From the NCBI RefSeq assembly GCF_018917525.1, contig NZ_JAHLOS010000023.1, positions 1 through 64,000 on the forward strand: 64,000 nucleotides of DNA. The letters run 5' to 3'. This DNA comes from Enterococcus raffinosus. GTDB taxonomy: Bacteria > Bacillota > Bacilli > Lactobacillales > Enterococcaceae. Below are positions 7,626-15,779 of the stretch, piece after piece. The notes beneath the pieces were generated by a model. That model had not been told where the DNA came from. It made no database searches and saw only the letters and a program-made list of their open reading frames with translations. The translations under genes and the position numbers were made by a program. Position 1 is the stretch's first letter, and every line of letters begins with the position of its first letter.

Positions 7626-9362
7626 TTGTCTGAGGATCAAAACCAACACTCGGAAGAAGGATCTTTTAAAGAGCAGATCATGCGCGCTTTAGAAGAAGGC
7701 CGAAAGAATCGTGAAGTAGAACCAACGAAAAAAACGAGCTCGACATCCACTGGACCTTCGAAAATAAAAAAGGATACTAGTGATGATGACGATTTAGCTT
7801 CGTCCTATGAGCGTTTATTTGGTAATAGACAAAAGAAAGAATCGACTGCTACTGAGCAAAAGTCTAAGCCGATTGAAAAAGAAATAAAAAAAGAAGAATT
7901 TCGGAAGGAACAAAGTCATTCTGAAAAGAAGGTTCCTGATTATGCCTCTGAATCAAAGTCTAAGATAAGAAAAGAGATAAAAAAGTCAAAGGTAGAGAAG
8001 ACGAGTCCGATAAAAGAAGAGCAAACCAAAGAATCTTCAACAATCCAAGAAAAGAAAGCAGCATCTCGCCATGGCGAATCAAGACGAGCTGATAACCCTG
8101 TTCCATCTAAGGAGAAACAGAAATCAGAGTTTATAAAACAGTCGAAGCCTGAGGAGCATGTTGAAGAAGAGCCATCAATTTTCCAACGTATTGGAGAGAA
8201 ATTTGATGATCTTCGTCATATGGATGAAGATTTTGAAGGTGATTTAAGTGAGGAGAGCAACTTGAAACGAGCAGAACGTCGCAAAGAGGATCGAGTCGTC
8301 CGTAAAATTGTTTATATATTGACAATTGGAATTTTGATCGTCGCTGGAATTTTAGCAATCTCAGGATATAACTATGTGAGTGCCGGATTGAAACCATTGG
8401 ATAAAAATGATAAGAAACTAGTTCAGGTAGAAATCCCAAGTGGCTCATCAAATCGTCAAATTGGTGATATTTTGGAAGATGGAGAGGTTATCCGTGATGG
8501 GATGGTCTTCAATTTCTACACGAAATTTAAAAACTTAACAAATTTTCAAGCGGGCTATTATCAATTTTCCCCAAATATGACTCTGGATCAAATTAGTAAA
8601 GAATTGCAGCAGGGTGGAAGTGCCGAGCCATTGGATGATGCTTCGAAACTGACTGTACCTGAAGGATATGATGTTGATAAGATCGCTAGCTTAGTCGCGA
8701 AGAAAACAGACTTCAAGAAAGAAGACTTTATCAAAGTAATGAAAGACGATAAATTCTTTGAACAGCTTAAGGCACAATATCCGGATCTATTAACGGATGC
8801 TGGTAATGCAAAAGATGTACGCTATCGTTTAGAAGGATACTTGTTCCCAGCAACTTATAATGTGCATAAAAATAGAAGCCTAGAGGATCTAGTAACTCAG
8901 ATGGTGGATACGACAAATCAAATCTTAACTCCTTATTATAGTCAAATTAAGGAAAAAGGGTTAACGGTTCAAGAAGTCATGACTTTAGCATCGTTGGTTG
9001 AAAAAGAAGGAGTTACACAATCTGATCGCAAGAAAATTGCTCAAGTCTTCTTTAATCGGATTGAAGCGCAAATGCCGTTGCAATCAGATATTTCTATTCT
9101 TTACGCTTTAGGAGAACATAAAGAAGTTGTCACGATTAAGGATACAGAGGTTGATTCGCCATATAACTTATATACGAATACCGGCTTTGGACCTGGTCCG
9201 TTTGACAATCCAAGTCAAGAAGCGATCCTAGCTGTCCTTGATCCAACTGAGAATGATTACATTTATTTTGTTGCGGATATCTCAACAGGAAAAGTGTATT
9301 ATGCTAAGACTTATGAAGAGCATATGGAATTGGTTGAAAAATATGTCAATAAAGAGAAATAA
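7626..9362 (+). CDS. mltG: Endolytic murein transglycosylase MltG
   Basis: YceG/MltG-like protein that cleaves nascent peptidoglycan strands at the membrane and sets glycan length, working with elongation or division PBPs. A long Lys/Glu-rich cytoplasmic domain (1 to about 220) precedes one transmembrane helix (about 227-250). The extracellular part carries a LysM-like region and then the catalytic domain, with the glutamate in LVEKEG (about residue 459) and LQSDISI near 484. I place the start at TTG 7626: AAGGAGG ends 8 bases before it, whereas TTG 7620 is only 2 bases away. The highly charged N-terminal region resembles the extended cytoplasmic domain of streptococcal and enterococcal MltG. 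greA follows, as in many Lactobacillales. Confidence 0.93.
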   Translation: MSEDQNQHSEEGSFKEQIMRALEEGRKNREVEPTKKTSSTSTGPSKIKKDTSDDDDLASSYERLFGNRQKKESTATEQKSKPIEKEIKKEEFRKEQSHSEKKVPDYASESKSKIRKEIKKSKVEKTSPIKEEQTKESSTIQEKKAASRHGESRRADNPVPSKEKQKSEFIKQSKPEEHVEEEPSIFQRIGEKFDDLRHMDEDFEGDLSEESNLKRAERRKEDRVVRKIVYILTIGILIVAGILAISGYNYVSAGLKPLDKNDKKLVQVEIPSGSSNRQIGDILEDGEVIRDGMVFNFYTKFKNLTNFQAGYYQFSPNMTLDQISKELQQGGSAEPLDDASKLTVPEGYDVDKIASLVAKKTDFKKEDFIKVMKDDKFFEQLKAQYPDLLTDAGNAKDVRYRLEGYLFPATYNVHKNRSLEDLVTQMVDTTNQILTPYYSQIKEKGLTVQEVMTLASLVEKEGVTQSDRKKIAQVFFNRIEAQMPLQSDISILYALGEHKEVVTIKDTEVDSPYNLYTNTGFGPGPFDNPSQEAILAVLDPTENDYIYFVADISTGKVYYAKTYEEHMELVEKYVNKEK

Positions 9363-9457
9363 ACAATTTACATTACAGTAATTACGTGGTAATCTTTTGT
9401 GGATTAAATCTATAAAGGATTACCTTTCGTAATTTTGTTGATTGAAGGAGAAGAAAA

Positions 9458-9937
9458 ATGGTAGAAAAAACATATCCAATGACTCTAGAAGGAAAAGAAA
9501 AATTAGAGCAGGAATTAGAAGAACTAAAAACAGTTAAACGCGGAGAAATCATTGAGCGAATTAAAATTGCACGTAGCTTTGGTGATTTATCTGAAAACTC
9601 TGAGTATGAATCTGCTAAAGATGAACAAGCATTTGTTGAAGGACGAATCAGCACTTTAGAAAATATGATTCGTTTTGCACAAATTATTGATAATGAGAAT
9701 GTTGATTCTGATGAAATCTCAATCGGTAAAACAGTTACTTTTGTGGAATTGCCTGATGAAGAAGAGGAAGAATACACGATCGTAGGAAAAGCCGAAGCAG
9801 ATCCGTTAACTGGAAAGATATCTAACGATTCACCGATCGCGCAAGCATTGATTGGTAAAAGTGTTGGGAATATCGTAACGATCGCGACTCCTGGCGGAAA
9901 TATGGAAGTTAAGATCGTGGATGTCAAACAAAACTAA
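9458..9937 (+). CDS. greA: Transcription elongation factor GreA
   Basis: 159 residues, the standard GreA length. The N-terminal coiled coil (about 8-75) includes [16 protein letters not shown], whose acidic residues enter the RNA polymerase secondary channel and stimulate cleavage of backtracked transcripts. The C-terminal FKBP-like domain ends in [16 protein letters not shown] precedes ATG 9458. It lies 95 bases after mltG and is closed by a strong terminator, so it may be expressed from its own promoter and by read-through. Confidence 0.97.
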   Translation: MVEKTYPMTLEGKEKLEQELEELKTVKRGEIIERIKIARSFGDLSENSEYESAKDEQAFVEGRISTLENMIRFAQIIDNENVDSDEISIGKTVTFVELPDEEEEEYTIVGKAEADPLTGKISNDSPIAQALIGKSVGNIVTIATPGGNMEVKIVDVKQN

Positions 9938-9948
9938 TAATGGATGAA

Positions 9949-9975
9949 AGAGGCGCTGGTCGCCTCTTTTCTTTT
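9949..9975 (+). terminator. Terminator after greA
   Basis: Stem AGAGGCG (9949-9955) with CGCCTCT (9961-9967), a CTGGT loop, then TTTCTTTT. Confidence 0.9.
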
Positions 9976-10069
9976 AGGGTTTAAAGAGGTTGCGACTTTA
10001 GACCGATAGTATTTAGAACGTAAAAAAAGTAGAATAAGGTATAAATAAAAAGTTGGGAGGAAAGACAAG

Positions 10070-10792
10070 ATGAAAAGTCCATGGCGCTTTTTCATTGTAA
10101 TTGAAGCCTTACTTGCAATTTTCTTATTATGGCAATTATCTTCAAACCCTGCGATGTTAATCATGCTGCTTTTTGGCGCATTAAATATATACTGGGCATT
10201 GCGAAAACATCGTCGTCGAAAATTTCAATTGATCTTAGGTTCAGTCATTTTGATCATCTGTTTAGTGAATAGTCCTGCGACTTGGTTGATGTTGATTTTT
10301 GCAGTAATATTTCTTGGGCTTAAGGGCTTCGAAATTGCGGGTATTTCAATGCCAAACCATTCCTTGAAAAATAAAAAAAGCATTGTAATGGTTGAAACAA
10401 CTGATCCGACAGGTCATAATGGTGAACGAAGGAAACAAAGCTGGATTGGAAATGATCGAATCGGGACGCAGGTCTTCGAGTGGGATGATATTAATGTAGC
10501 GATTTTAGCTGGAGACACAATCGTCGACTTAGGAAATACATTGTTGCCTAAAGAAGATAGTATCGTAATTGTTCGTAAAGGCTTCGGTCGGACACGGATT
10601 TTGGTTCCATACGGGATTGGAATTCTTTTCGAACATGCGACGCTTTATGGCAAAGTTGATTTTGATGAGGACACACAAGTTCTACGTAATGAAACAATCA
10701 AAATGTATAGCGAGGATTATGATGAGAGTCCTCGGAGATTGAAAATAGTGACCAATACATTGGTAGGAGATGTCGAGGTGATTCGCGTATGA
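10070..10792 (+). CDS. liaF: LiaF, inhibitor of the LiaSR envelope-stress system
   Basis: LiaF holds the LiaS kinase inactive until the membrane is stressed by daptomycin, bacitracin or cationic peptides. The 240-residue protein has an N-terminal membrane domain of three to four short hydrophobic helices (about 7-100) and a cytoplasmic C-terminal LiaF-like domain (about 125-240) with the VAILAGDTIVDLG and IVRKGFGRTRILVP strands of the family. It is translationally coupled to liaS, whose ATG overlaps the liaF stop. In E. faecalis, loss of one isoleucine in the C-terminal domain contributes to daptomycin resistance. The corresponding region here (VPYGIGILFEHATLYG) looks intact. Confidence 0.93.
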   Translation: MKSPWRFFIVIEALLAIFLLWQLSSNPAMLIMLLFGALNIYWALRKHRRRKFQLILGSVILIICLVNSPATWLMLIFAVIFLGLKGFEIAGISMPNHSLKNKKSIVMVETTDPTGHNGERRKQSWIGNDRIGTQVFEWDDINVAILAGDTIVDLGNTLLPKEDSIVIVRKGFGRTRILVPYGIGILFEHATLYGKVDFDEDTQVLRNETIKMYSEDYDESPRRLKIVTNTLVGDVEVIRV

Positions 10793-11856
10793 TGGGGAAA
10801 TATTCTCGTTTACAAATTTCCCTTTATTCGGGTTTGATCTCTTTTTTACTGATCCTGACGACGCTCTTTCTCTATATGTATGCGATAGGAAAAAGGCAAT
10901 TATTCGGACAGTTGTTTGTGGCACGAATTTTTTATATTCCATTATTTGTTCATATCATTGTTATTTCTTTGACGGTATGCGCAGCGGTCTATTTTCTCGT
11001 AACATTTTTGGAAAAGCGACAATTGGGAAAAATAGAGGGAAAATTGCAAAATTTAGCTTCCGGTGATTATGAACAACCGTCTTTAGATGTGGCGATTTCA
11101 CAAAATAAAGCGATGCTATTAGTTGATCATGACATCAAACGAATTAAAGAAAAATTAGTCAGTATGTCACGGGAGCTGCAGCAGTTAAGTAGTCAGCCAC
11201 AGATGGTGGATGGTACGACGAGAGAAAAAATCTTGGAAGAAGAACGGCATCGTTTAGCACGAGAATTGCACGATTCTGTTTCTCAGCAGCTTTTTGCGGC
11301 AATGATGATGATGTCCGCCTTGAATGAACAATCACAGTATTCTGAAGAATTGGAGCCATATAAGAAGCAATTAGCGATGGTAGCCGATATTATCAATGCT
11401 GCCCAATCAGAAATGCGAGCATTGTTGCTTCATTTACGTCCGATCAGTTTAGAAGGCAAAAGTTTGCGCCAAGGAATTGAGCAATTATTAAAGGAACTGC
11501 AGACCAAAATTCAAATTCAGTTAAAATGGGATGTTCAGGATATTTGCGTTTCGCCTAGTATTGAGGATCAACTGTTTCGCGTAGTACAGGAATTATTATC
11601 TAATACACTACGACATGCAAAAGCGACCGAATTAGAGGTTTATCTGAAAATCGTTGGTCAAAGTATTTTGTTGCGCGTGATTGATGATGGTGTCGGATTT
11701 GAAGCCAAAGATGAGCATGCGGGTAGTTATGGATTGCGCAACATTCGTGAGCGAATCGCTGGTGTTGGTGGCTCCACTAAAATAATTAGTTTTAAAGGTC
11801 AAGGGACCAGTATTGAAATTAAAGTTCCTGTTGTAGAGGACACTGAGCCTGTTTAA
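10789..11856 (+). CDS. liaS: Sensor histidine kinase LiaS (VraS-like)
   Basis: NarL-type histidine kinase of 355 residues. Two transmembrane helices (about 9-31 and 47-72) flank a very short external loop, the 'intramembrane-sensing' layout. A HAMP-like linker follows, then the HisKA_3 domain with the phosphorylated histidine H161 in ARELHDSVSQQLF. The ATPase domain carries ELLSNTLRHAKA, DDGVGFE and GSYGLRNIRERI. It phosphorylates LiaR and is restrained by LiaF, encoded just upstream with a 4-base overlap. ATG 10792 is a nearby alternative start. Confidence 0.94.
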   Translation: MMGKYSRLQISLYSGLISFLLILTTLFLYMYAIGKRQLFGQLFVARIFYIPLFVHIIVISLTVCAAVYFLVTFLEKRQLGKIEGKLQNLASGDYEQPSLDVAISQNKAMLLVDHDIKRIKEKLVSMSRELQQLSSQPQMVDGTTREKILEEERHRLARELHDSVSQQLFAAMMMMSALNEQSQYSEELEPYKKQLAMVADIINAAQSEMRALLLHLRPISLEGKSLRQGIEQLLKELQTKIQIQLKWDVQDICVSPSIEDQLFRVVQELLSNTLRHAKATELEVYLKIVGQSILLRVIDDGVGFEAKDEHAGSYGLRNIRERIAGVGGSTKIISFKGQGTSIEIKVPVVEDTEPV

Positions 11857-11912
11857 CGATAAAATAGACAGCATAGAGATAAGATAGATTATTAAGAATT
11901 AGGAGGCAGAGG

Positions 11913-12545
11913 ATGATACGAGTATTGTTAGTTGATGATCATGAAATGGTTCGGTTAGGCGTTTCTTCTTACCTATCGATTCAATCAGATGTCGAGGTTG
12001 TAGGGGAAGCTGAAAATGGCGAAGATGGCTACGAGAAGGCGATGGCGCTTCGACCAGATGTAATTTTGATGGACTTGGTGATGGAAGTGATGGATGGCAT
12101 CGAATCAACCAAGAAAATTCTAAAAGAATGGCCCGAAGCAAGGATCTTAATCGTAACTAGTTTTATTGATGACGAAAAAGTTTATCCGGCCATTGAAGCG
12201 GGTGCCTCGGGTTATTTATTGAAAACATCGACCGCCCATGAGATCGCCAACGCTATTCGTAAAACCTATAATGGCGAGCGAGTCTTAGAACCAGAGGTAA
12301 CAACGAAGATGATGGAGCAATTGTCTAATCGTAATCGTCATGTTCTTCATGAAGAATTAACCAATCGTGAACAAGAAATACTACTATTAATTGCTCAAGG
12401 GATGAGCAATCAGGAAATTGCGGATGAATTGTTTATCACATTGAAGACAGTCAAGACGCATGTATCGAATATTTTAGCGAAGCTAGAAGTGGAGGATCGT
12501 ACACAAGCCGCGATCTATGCCTTTAAGCACGGGTTAATAAAATAG
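11913..12545 (+). CDS. liaR: Response regulator LiaR (VraR-like)
   Basis: NarL/FixJ-family regulator of 210 residues. The receiver domain has the acidic pair D8/D9, phospho-acceptor D54 and conserved K104. A LuxR-type helix-turn-helix (about 145-205) includes [15 protein letters not shown] and [13 protein letters not shown]. It activates cell-envelope-stress genes and usually its own operon. Residue 73 is tryptophan (KEWPE), the wild-type state at the position where W73C is reported in daptomycin-tolerant E. faecium. AGGAGG precedes the start. Its last codons form one arm of the terminator. Confidence 0.95.
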   Translation: MIRVLLVDDHEMVRLGVSSYLSIQSDVEVVGEAENGEDGYEKAMALRPDVILMDLVMEVMDGIESTKKILKEWPEARILIVTSFIDDEKVYPAIEAGASGYLLKTSTAHEIANAIRKTYNGERVLEPEVTTKMMEQLSNRNRHVLHEELTNREQEILLLIAQGMSNQEIADELFITLKTVKTHVSNILAKLEVEDRTQAAIYAFKHGLIK

Positions 12546-12579
12546 AGAGTTCATCTCTGTTTTATTAACCCGCTCTTTG
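12531..12579 (+). terminator. Terminator overlapping the liaR stop
   Basis: Twelve-base arms GGGTTAATAAAA (12531-12542) and TTTTATTAACCC (12560-12571), extended inward by AGAGA/TCTCT. The first arm includes the last codons and stop of liaR. The T-tract is weak (CGCTCTTTG). Confidence 0.75.
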
Positions 12580-12665
12580 TTATACTAGAAAATGTAAGTT
12601 CTGGTATTGATGAAAGTCAAGTTTTTAGTAGCTAGATAAATATCGTGTAAGATTAAGGAGATATC

Positions 12666-13331
12666 ATGAAGCAAAGTTTTGTCATTATTGGTTTAGGAAG
12701 ATTCGGCGGGAGCATCTGTCGTACATTGGTTGAATCAGGTCAAGAGGTTTTGGCGATTGACAGCAGTGAGGATCGTGTGAATGAGTATATGAATATTGCC
12801 ACACACGCAGTTGTAGCGAATGCACAAGACGAGATGACGCTTCGTTCTCTAGGGATTCGAAACTTTGATCATGTGATCGTTGCGATAGGCGAAGACATTC
12901 AAGCGAGCATTTTAGTGACTTTAATGGTCAAAGAAATGGGTGTGCCGAATATTTTAGCAAAAGCGCAAAACGAATACCATGCCCGTGTATTGGAAAAAAT
13001 TGGTGCGGATCGTGTAGTTCATCCTGAACGTGATATGGGACAACGGATTGCTCATAACCTCGTTTCAAAGAATATTTTGGATTATTTAGAATTATCTGAT
13101 GAGTTTTCTTTGGCTGAAATTAATGTTACCAATCGTAAATTTTATGGTAAAACCTTGGATGAATTAGATTTCCGTCAACGATTTGGACTAAATGTAGTAG
13201 CTATTCGTCGTGACAATCAAGATCCAATTGTGACACCGCCTGCAGAAGAAGTCGTACAAAAGGACGATCATTTAGTGGTGATCGGTCGCGATGAAGACGT
13301 GGATTATTTAGATGAAAAAATGAATGGATAG
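12666..13331 (+). CDS. ktrA: K+ uptake regulatory subunit (KtrA/TrkA family)
   Basis: Cytoplasmic gating ring subunit for a Ktr-type potassium channel. The RCK_N Rossmann domain (about 1-120) starts with the nucleotide-binding GLGRFGGS at 9-16, which binds ATP/ADP. The RCK_C domain (about 135-221) binds c-di-AMP in this family. Length of 221 is typical of KtrA/KtrC. The membrane partner KtrB is not in the window, as is common for KtrC-like orphans, so it could be either paralogue. AAGGAGATATC precedes ATG. Confidence 0.87.
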   Translation: MKQSFVIIGLGRFGGSICRTLVESGQEVLAIDSSEDRVNEYMNIATHAVVANAQDEMTLRSLGIRNFDHVIVAIGEDIQASILVTLMVKEMGVPNILAKAQNEYHARVLEKIGADRVVHPERDMGQRIAHNLVSKNILDYLELSDEFSLAEINVTNRKFYGKTLDELDFRQRFGLNVVAIRRDNQDPIVTPPAEEVVQKDDHLVVIGRDEDVDYLDEKMNG

Positions 13332-13342
13332 GTGATTTTCAA

Positions 13343-13636
13343 ATGAAGTTAACAATAACGCCAAAAGCGCAAGAATGGTTCAAACGTGAAATTGAGTTAG
13401 GCGATAATCAAGGAATTAAATTTTATGGGAAAGTTTACGGGAAAACTCAGGTTCATGATGGCTTTTCAGTGGGGATGTCGGTGGATACAGTTGATAGTCC
13501 ACTTGTAAAAACAATTATTGATGATCAATTGTTTTATATTGAAGAATCCGATGAATGGTTTTTTAAAGGATACGACCTGGTTGTTGATTATGATACAGTC
13601 TTGGATGAACCAAAGTACGACTTTATCCAAGTTTAG
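13343..13636 (+). CDS. HesB/IscA-like fold protein lacking cysteines
   Basis: A 97-residue protein with the IscA/HesB-like biosynthesis fold (LTITPKAQEWFKREI start, then the GFSVGMSV strand). It resembles the YneR/HesB-like group of Gram-positives. True A-type carriers bind Fe-S clusters through three cysteines. This protein has none, so it is unlikely to carry a cluster by that chemistry. It sits 11 bases after ktrA and 13 before gtrB and is probably co-transcribed with both. Role unknown. Confidence 0.75.
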   Translation: MKLTITPKAQEWFKREIELGDNQGIKFYGKVYGKTQVHDGFSVGMSVDTVDSPLVKTIIDDQLFYIEESDEWFFKGYDLVVDYDTVLDEPKYDFIQV

Positions 13637-13649
13637 GAGTTGATATAAA

Positions 13650-14582
13650 ATGATATCAGTAATTGTTCCTTGTTTTAATGAAGAGGAAGCAATTCCTCTT
13701 TTTTTTGCGGAGATGGAGAAAGTAAAAAAAGAAGTTTCGCATAGCTTCGAATATATTTTTATTAACGATGGTTCAAAGGATGAAACATTGGAAGTTTTGC
13801 GAGATTTAGCGAAAAAGAATGATTTTGTTCGTTATGTTTCTTTTTCACGTAATTTTGGTAAAGAAGCTGCATTATATGCCGGGTTACAAGCAGCAACTGG
13901 CGATCTTGTAACGGTGATGGATGTTGATCTTCAGGATCCTCCAGAACTTTTGCCACAAATGGTTGAGATGATTGAGAGCTCTGATATTGATTGTGTAGGA
14001 ACGCGTCGTTCAAACCGCAAAGGAGAACCGCTCATTAGAAATCTATTTGCTAAAGCTTTTTATCATTTGATCAATCAAATCAGCGAAACGGAGATGGTAG
14101 ACGGTGCTCGAGACTATCGTTTAATGACACGTCAGATGGTTGACGCAGTCTTGGAATTAACCGAACATAATCGATTTTCAAAAGGTTTATTTAGCTGGGT
14201 CGGATTTAAAACAGAATACATTTCATTTGAAAACCAAGAAAGAATTGCTGGTAAAACGTCTTGGTCTTTTTGGGAATTGTTCAACTATTCTATCGATGGA
14301 ATAGTGAATTTTTCTGATGTACCACTTAATATCGCTTCCTTTGTTGGAGCTTTTTCTTGTGTTGCTTCGGGTATAGCAATGATTTTTATCATTATTCGTG
14401 CTCTTATTTTTGGTGATCCGACATCTGGATGGCCATCAATGGTAACGATCATTCTTTTTATTGGCGGTGTTCAATTACTGTGCATCGGTATTATCGGAAA
14501 GTATATCGGCAAGATTTTTATGGAAACAAAAAAACGTCCAGTTTATATCGTTAAAGAGACTGAAAAAAAGTTGGAGAAATAG
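13650..14582 (+). CDS. GtrB/CsbB-type polyprenyl-phosphate glycosyltransferase
   Basis: GT2 enzyme of 310 residues: PCFNEEEAIP near the start, NDGSKDET, SFSRNFGKEAA, the DXD-type DVDLQDPPEL, and KTSWSFWELFNYSIDGI before two C-terminal transmembrane helices (about 228-252 and 263-287). Enzymes of this architecture move a sugar from UDP-sugar to undecaprenyl phosphate on the inner face. A GtrA-type flippase and a GT-C enzyme then add it to an outer polymer such as teichoic acid. A GtrA homologue lies 3.5 kb downstream at 18117-18584. The sugar is not determinable. Confidence 0.88.
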   Translation: MISVIVPCFNEEEAIPLFFAEMEKVKKEVSHSFEYIFINDGSKDETLEVLRDLAKKNDFVRYVSFSRNFGKEAALYAGLQAATGDLVTVMDVDLQDPPELLPQMVEMIESSDIDCVGTRRSNRKGEPLIRNLFAKAFYHLINQISETEMVDGARDYRLMTRQMVDAVLELTEHNRFSKGLFSWVGFKTEYISFENQERIAGKTSWSFWELFNYSIDGIVNFSDVPLNIASFVGAFSCVASGIAMIFIIIRALIFGDPTSGWPSMVTIILFIGGVQLLCIGIIGKYIGKIFMETKKRPVYIVKETEKKLEK

Positions 14583-14597
14583 TCTCCAACTTTTTTA
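14563..14597. terminator. Bidirectional terminator between gtrB-like gene and dehydrogenase
   Basis: Arms AGTTGGAGA (14569-14577) and TCTCCAACT (14583-14591), flanked by A7 on the left and T6 on the right, so it can serve both convergent genes. Confidence 0.92.
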
Positions 14598-15542
14598 GTA
14601 TCCGCGTTTCAACTCAACTTGATTAACTGATAATTCTCTAGTTGAAACGTAGCTCTTTAAATTTGCTAAAAAGATTTTCATAAATTTATTTTGAAAATCA
14701 ACGGTCATTCCTGAAATATGTGGAGTAATCAAAACATTATCAAATTCCCATAACGGACTTTCTTTTGGCAGTGGCTCTTCTTCAAAAACATCCAGTGCGG
14801 CAAAAGCAAAATGTTTTTTTTCAAGTGCTGTTATCAACTCTTTCGTATGAACAGTATCTCCACGTCCGACGTTTACAAATACAGCAGATTTCTTCATTTT
14901 CTCGAAAATATCACTATTAAAAATATGATAGGTTTCGTGTGTACCAGGAAGGATGCCCACTACAATGTCCATTTCTGGGACGATCTTCGCCATGTTTTTG
15001 ATGGAATAGGTTTCTACAAAACCATCGGCAGGGTGTCCGGTAGTATTAATCCCATAAACATTTACACCTAAGCTGTGGATTGATTTTGAAAGCTGTTGAC
15101 CAATATGTCCGGTCCCAACGACTAGTAAATTTTTTCCAGCAAGCTGGTCGTAATGAATGGATTCTTGAGCCCATTCATTGCGACCTTGTTTTTTTACGGC
15201 TTCATTCAATCCGCGATAATAGCCAAGCAGAACGCCGATAATATGCTCACTGATAGAAAGGGCATGAATCCCGCTGCCATTTGATAATAAAATATCCTGT
15301 TCTGAAAACTTGTCCAATGGCAAATAGTCTACACCAGCGGAAATAGATTGAACCCATCTTAATTTCTGAGTTGCTAGTAACTGATCTTCGAATTTCTTCG
15401 CCCAGCCAACAGATATTTCCACAGCTGCAAAATCTTTTTCAGTCAATGTGTTTTTGATCTGATATTCCGGAGCGAGGGCTTGAATTTTTTCAGTAAATTC
15501 CTCGCGAAACGCTTTTTGTAAGAAAATAATTGGTTTTGTCAT
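14595..15542 (-). CDS. NAD-dependent D-2-hydroxyacid dehydrogenase
   Basis: 315-residue member of the D-isomer-specific 2-hydroxyacid dehydrogenase family. It carries the NAD-binding GTGHIG at 143-148, substrate-binding arginine R227 in NVGRGD, the acidic DVFEEEP near 251-257 and general-acid histidine H275 in TPHISG. These enzymes reduce 2-oxoacids, for example to D-lactate or D-2-hydroxyisocaproate, or act on phosphoglycerate or glyoxylate. The sequence does not settle the substrate. It is monocistronic, convergent with gtrB, and reads from a promoter in 15543-15600. Confidence 0.88.
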   Translation of the reverse strand: MTKPIIFLQKAFREEFTEKIQALAPEYQIKNTLTEKDFAAVEISVGWAKKFEDQLLATQKLRWVQSISAGVDYLPLDKFSEQDILLSNGSGIHALSISEHIIGVLLGYYRGLNEAVKKQGRNEWAQESIHYDQLAGKNLLVVGTGHIGQQLSKSIHSLGVNVYGINTTGHPADGFVETYSIKNMAKIVPEMDIVVGILPGTHETYHIFNSDIFEKMKKSAVFVNVGRGDTVHTKELITALEKKHFAFAALDVFEEEPLPKESPLWEFDNVLITPHISGMTVDFQNKFMKIFLANLKSYVSTRELSVNQVELKRGY

Positions 15543-15603
15543 TGTTGTCCCTCATTTCAATCTTCGAATAGAATTGTCTCATTTATTTTAACAAAGCTTG
15601 CTC

Positions 15604-15632
15604 AAAAAAACTGCTTACAGACTCGTAAGCAG
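15604..15632 (-). terminator. Displaced terminator of the DUF1189 gene
   Basis: On the minus strand, CTGCTTAC/GTAAGCAG arms (15632-15611) are followed by T7 (15610-15604). Removing the IS and one copy of its target duplication places this hairpin directly after the DUF1189 stop codon at 17140-17142. It is therefore the original terminator of that gene, now 1.5 kb away. Confidence 0.85.
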
Positions 15633-15640
15633 TTAATTGG
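15633..15640. repeat. Left 8-bp target-site duplication TTAATTGG
   Basis: Identical to 17140-17147 on the other side of the element. Eight bases is the duplication size typical of the ISL3 family. Confidence 0.93.
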
Positions 15641-15656
15641 GGTTCTATAATATTTT

Positions 15657-15699
15657 GTGTTGGTGGAAAATCGGCTTCGATTTCCTACCAACACTTTTT
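15657..15699 (+). terminator. Inward-facing terminator-like hairpin at the IS left end
   Basis: The inner part of the left inverted repeat, from GTGTTGGTGG at 15657, pairs with 15678-15694 across a GCTT loop (17-bp stem with one wobble and one mismatch). T5 at 15695-15699 follows. Placed ahead of the transposase gene, it should stop transcription entering from outside. Confidence 0.6.
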
Positions 15700-15779
15700 C
15701 TTCGTTTCAACTCAAAAAGAGACTCACTTTTGGTAAAATTTAGTCGACCAAAACATCACCCTACCAAAGGAGTCTCTCA

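Noticed and set aside
8131-8451. Minus-strand open frame of about 106 codons inside mltG
   Set aside because: It lies antisense to a conserved coding region, has no ribosome site or recognisable family, and arises from the composition of the mltG N-terminal region.
9382-9927. Long minus-strand open frame antisense to greA
   Set aside because: Full overlap with greA, a well-conserved gene; no start signal or family match.
9990-10018. LiaR box and promoter upstream of liaF (TTGCGA with TTAGAA)
   Set aside because: The hexamers are poor and I could not match a reliable LiaR consensus by eye, so no site is reported.
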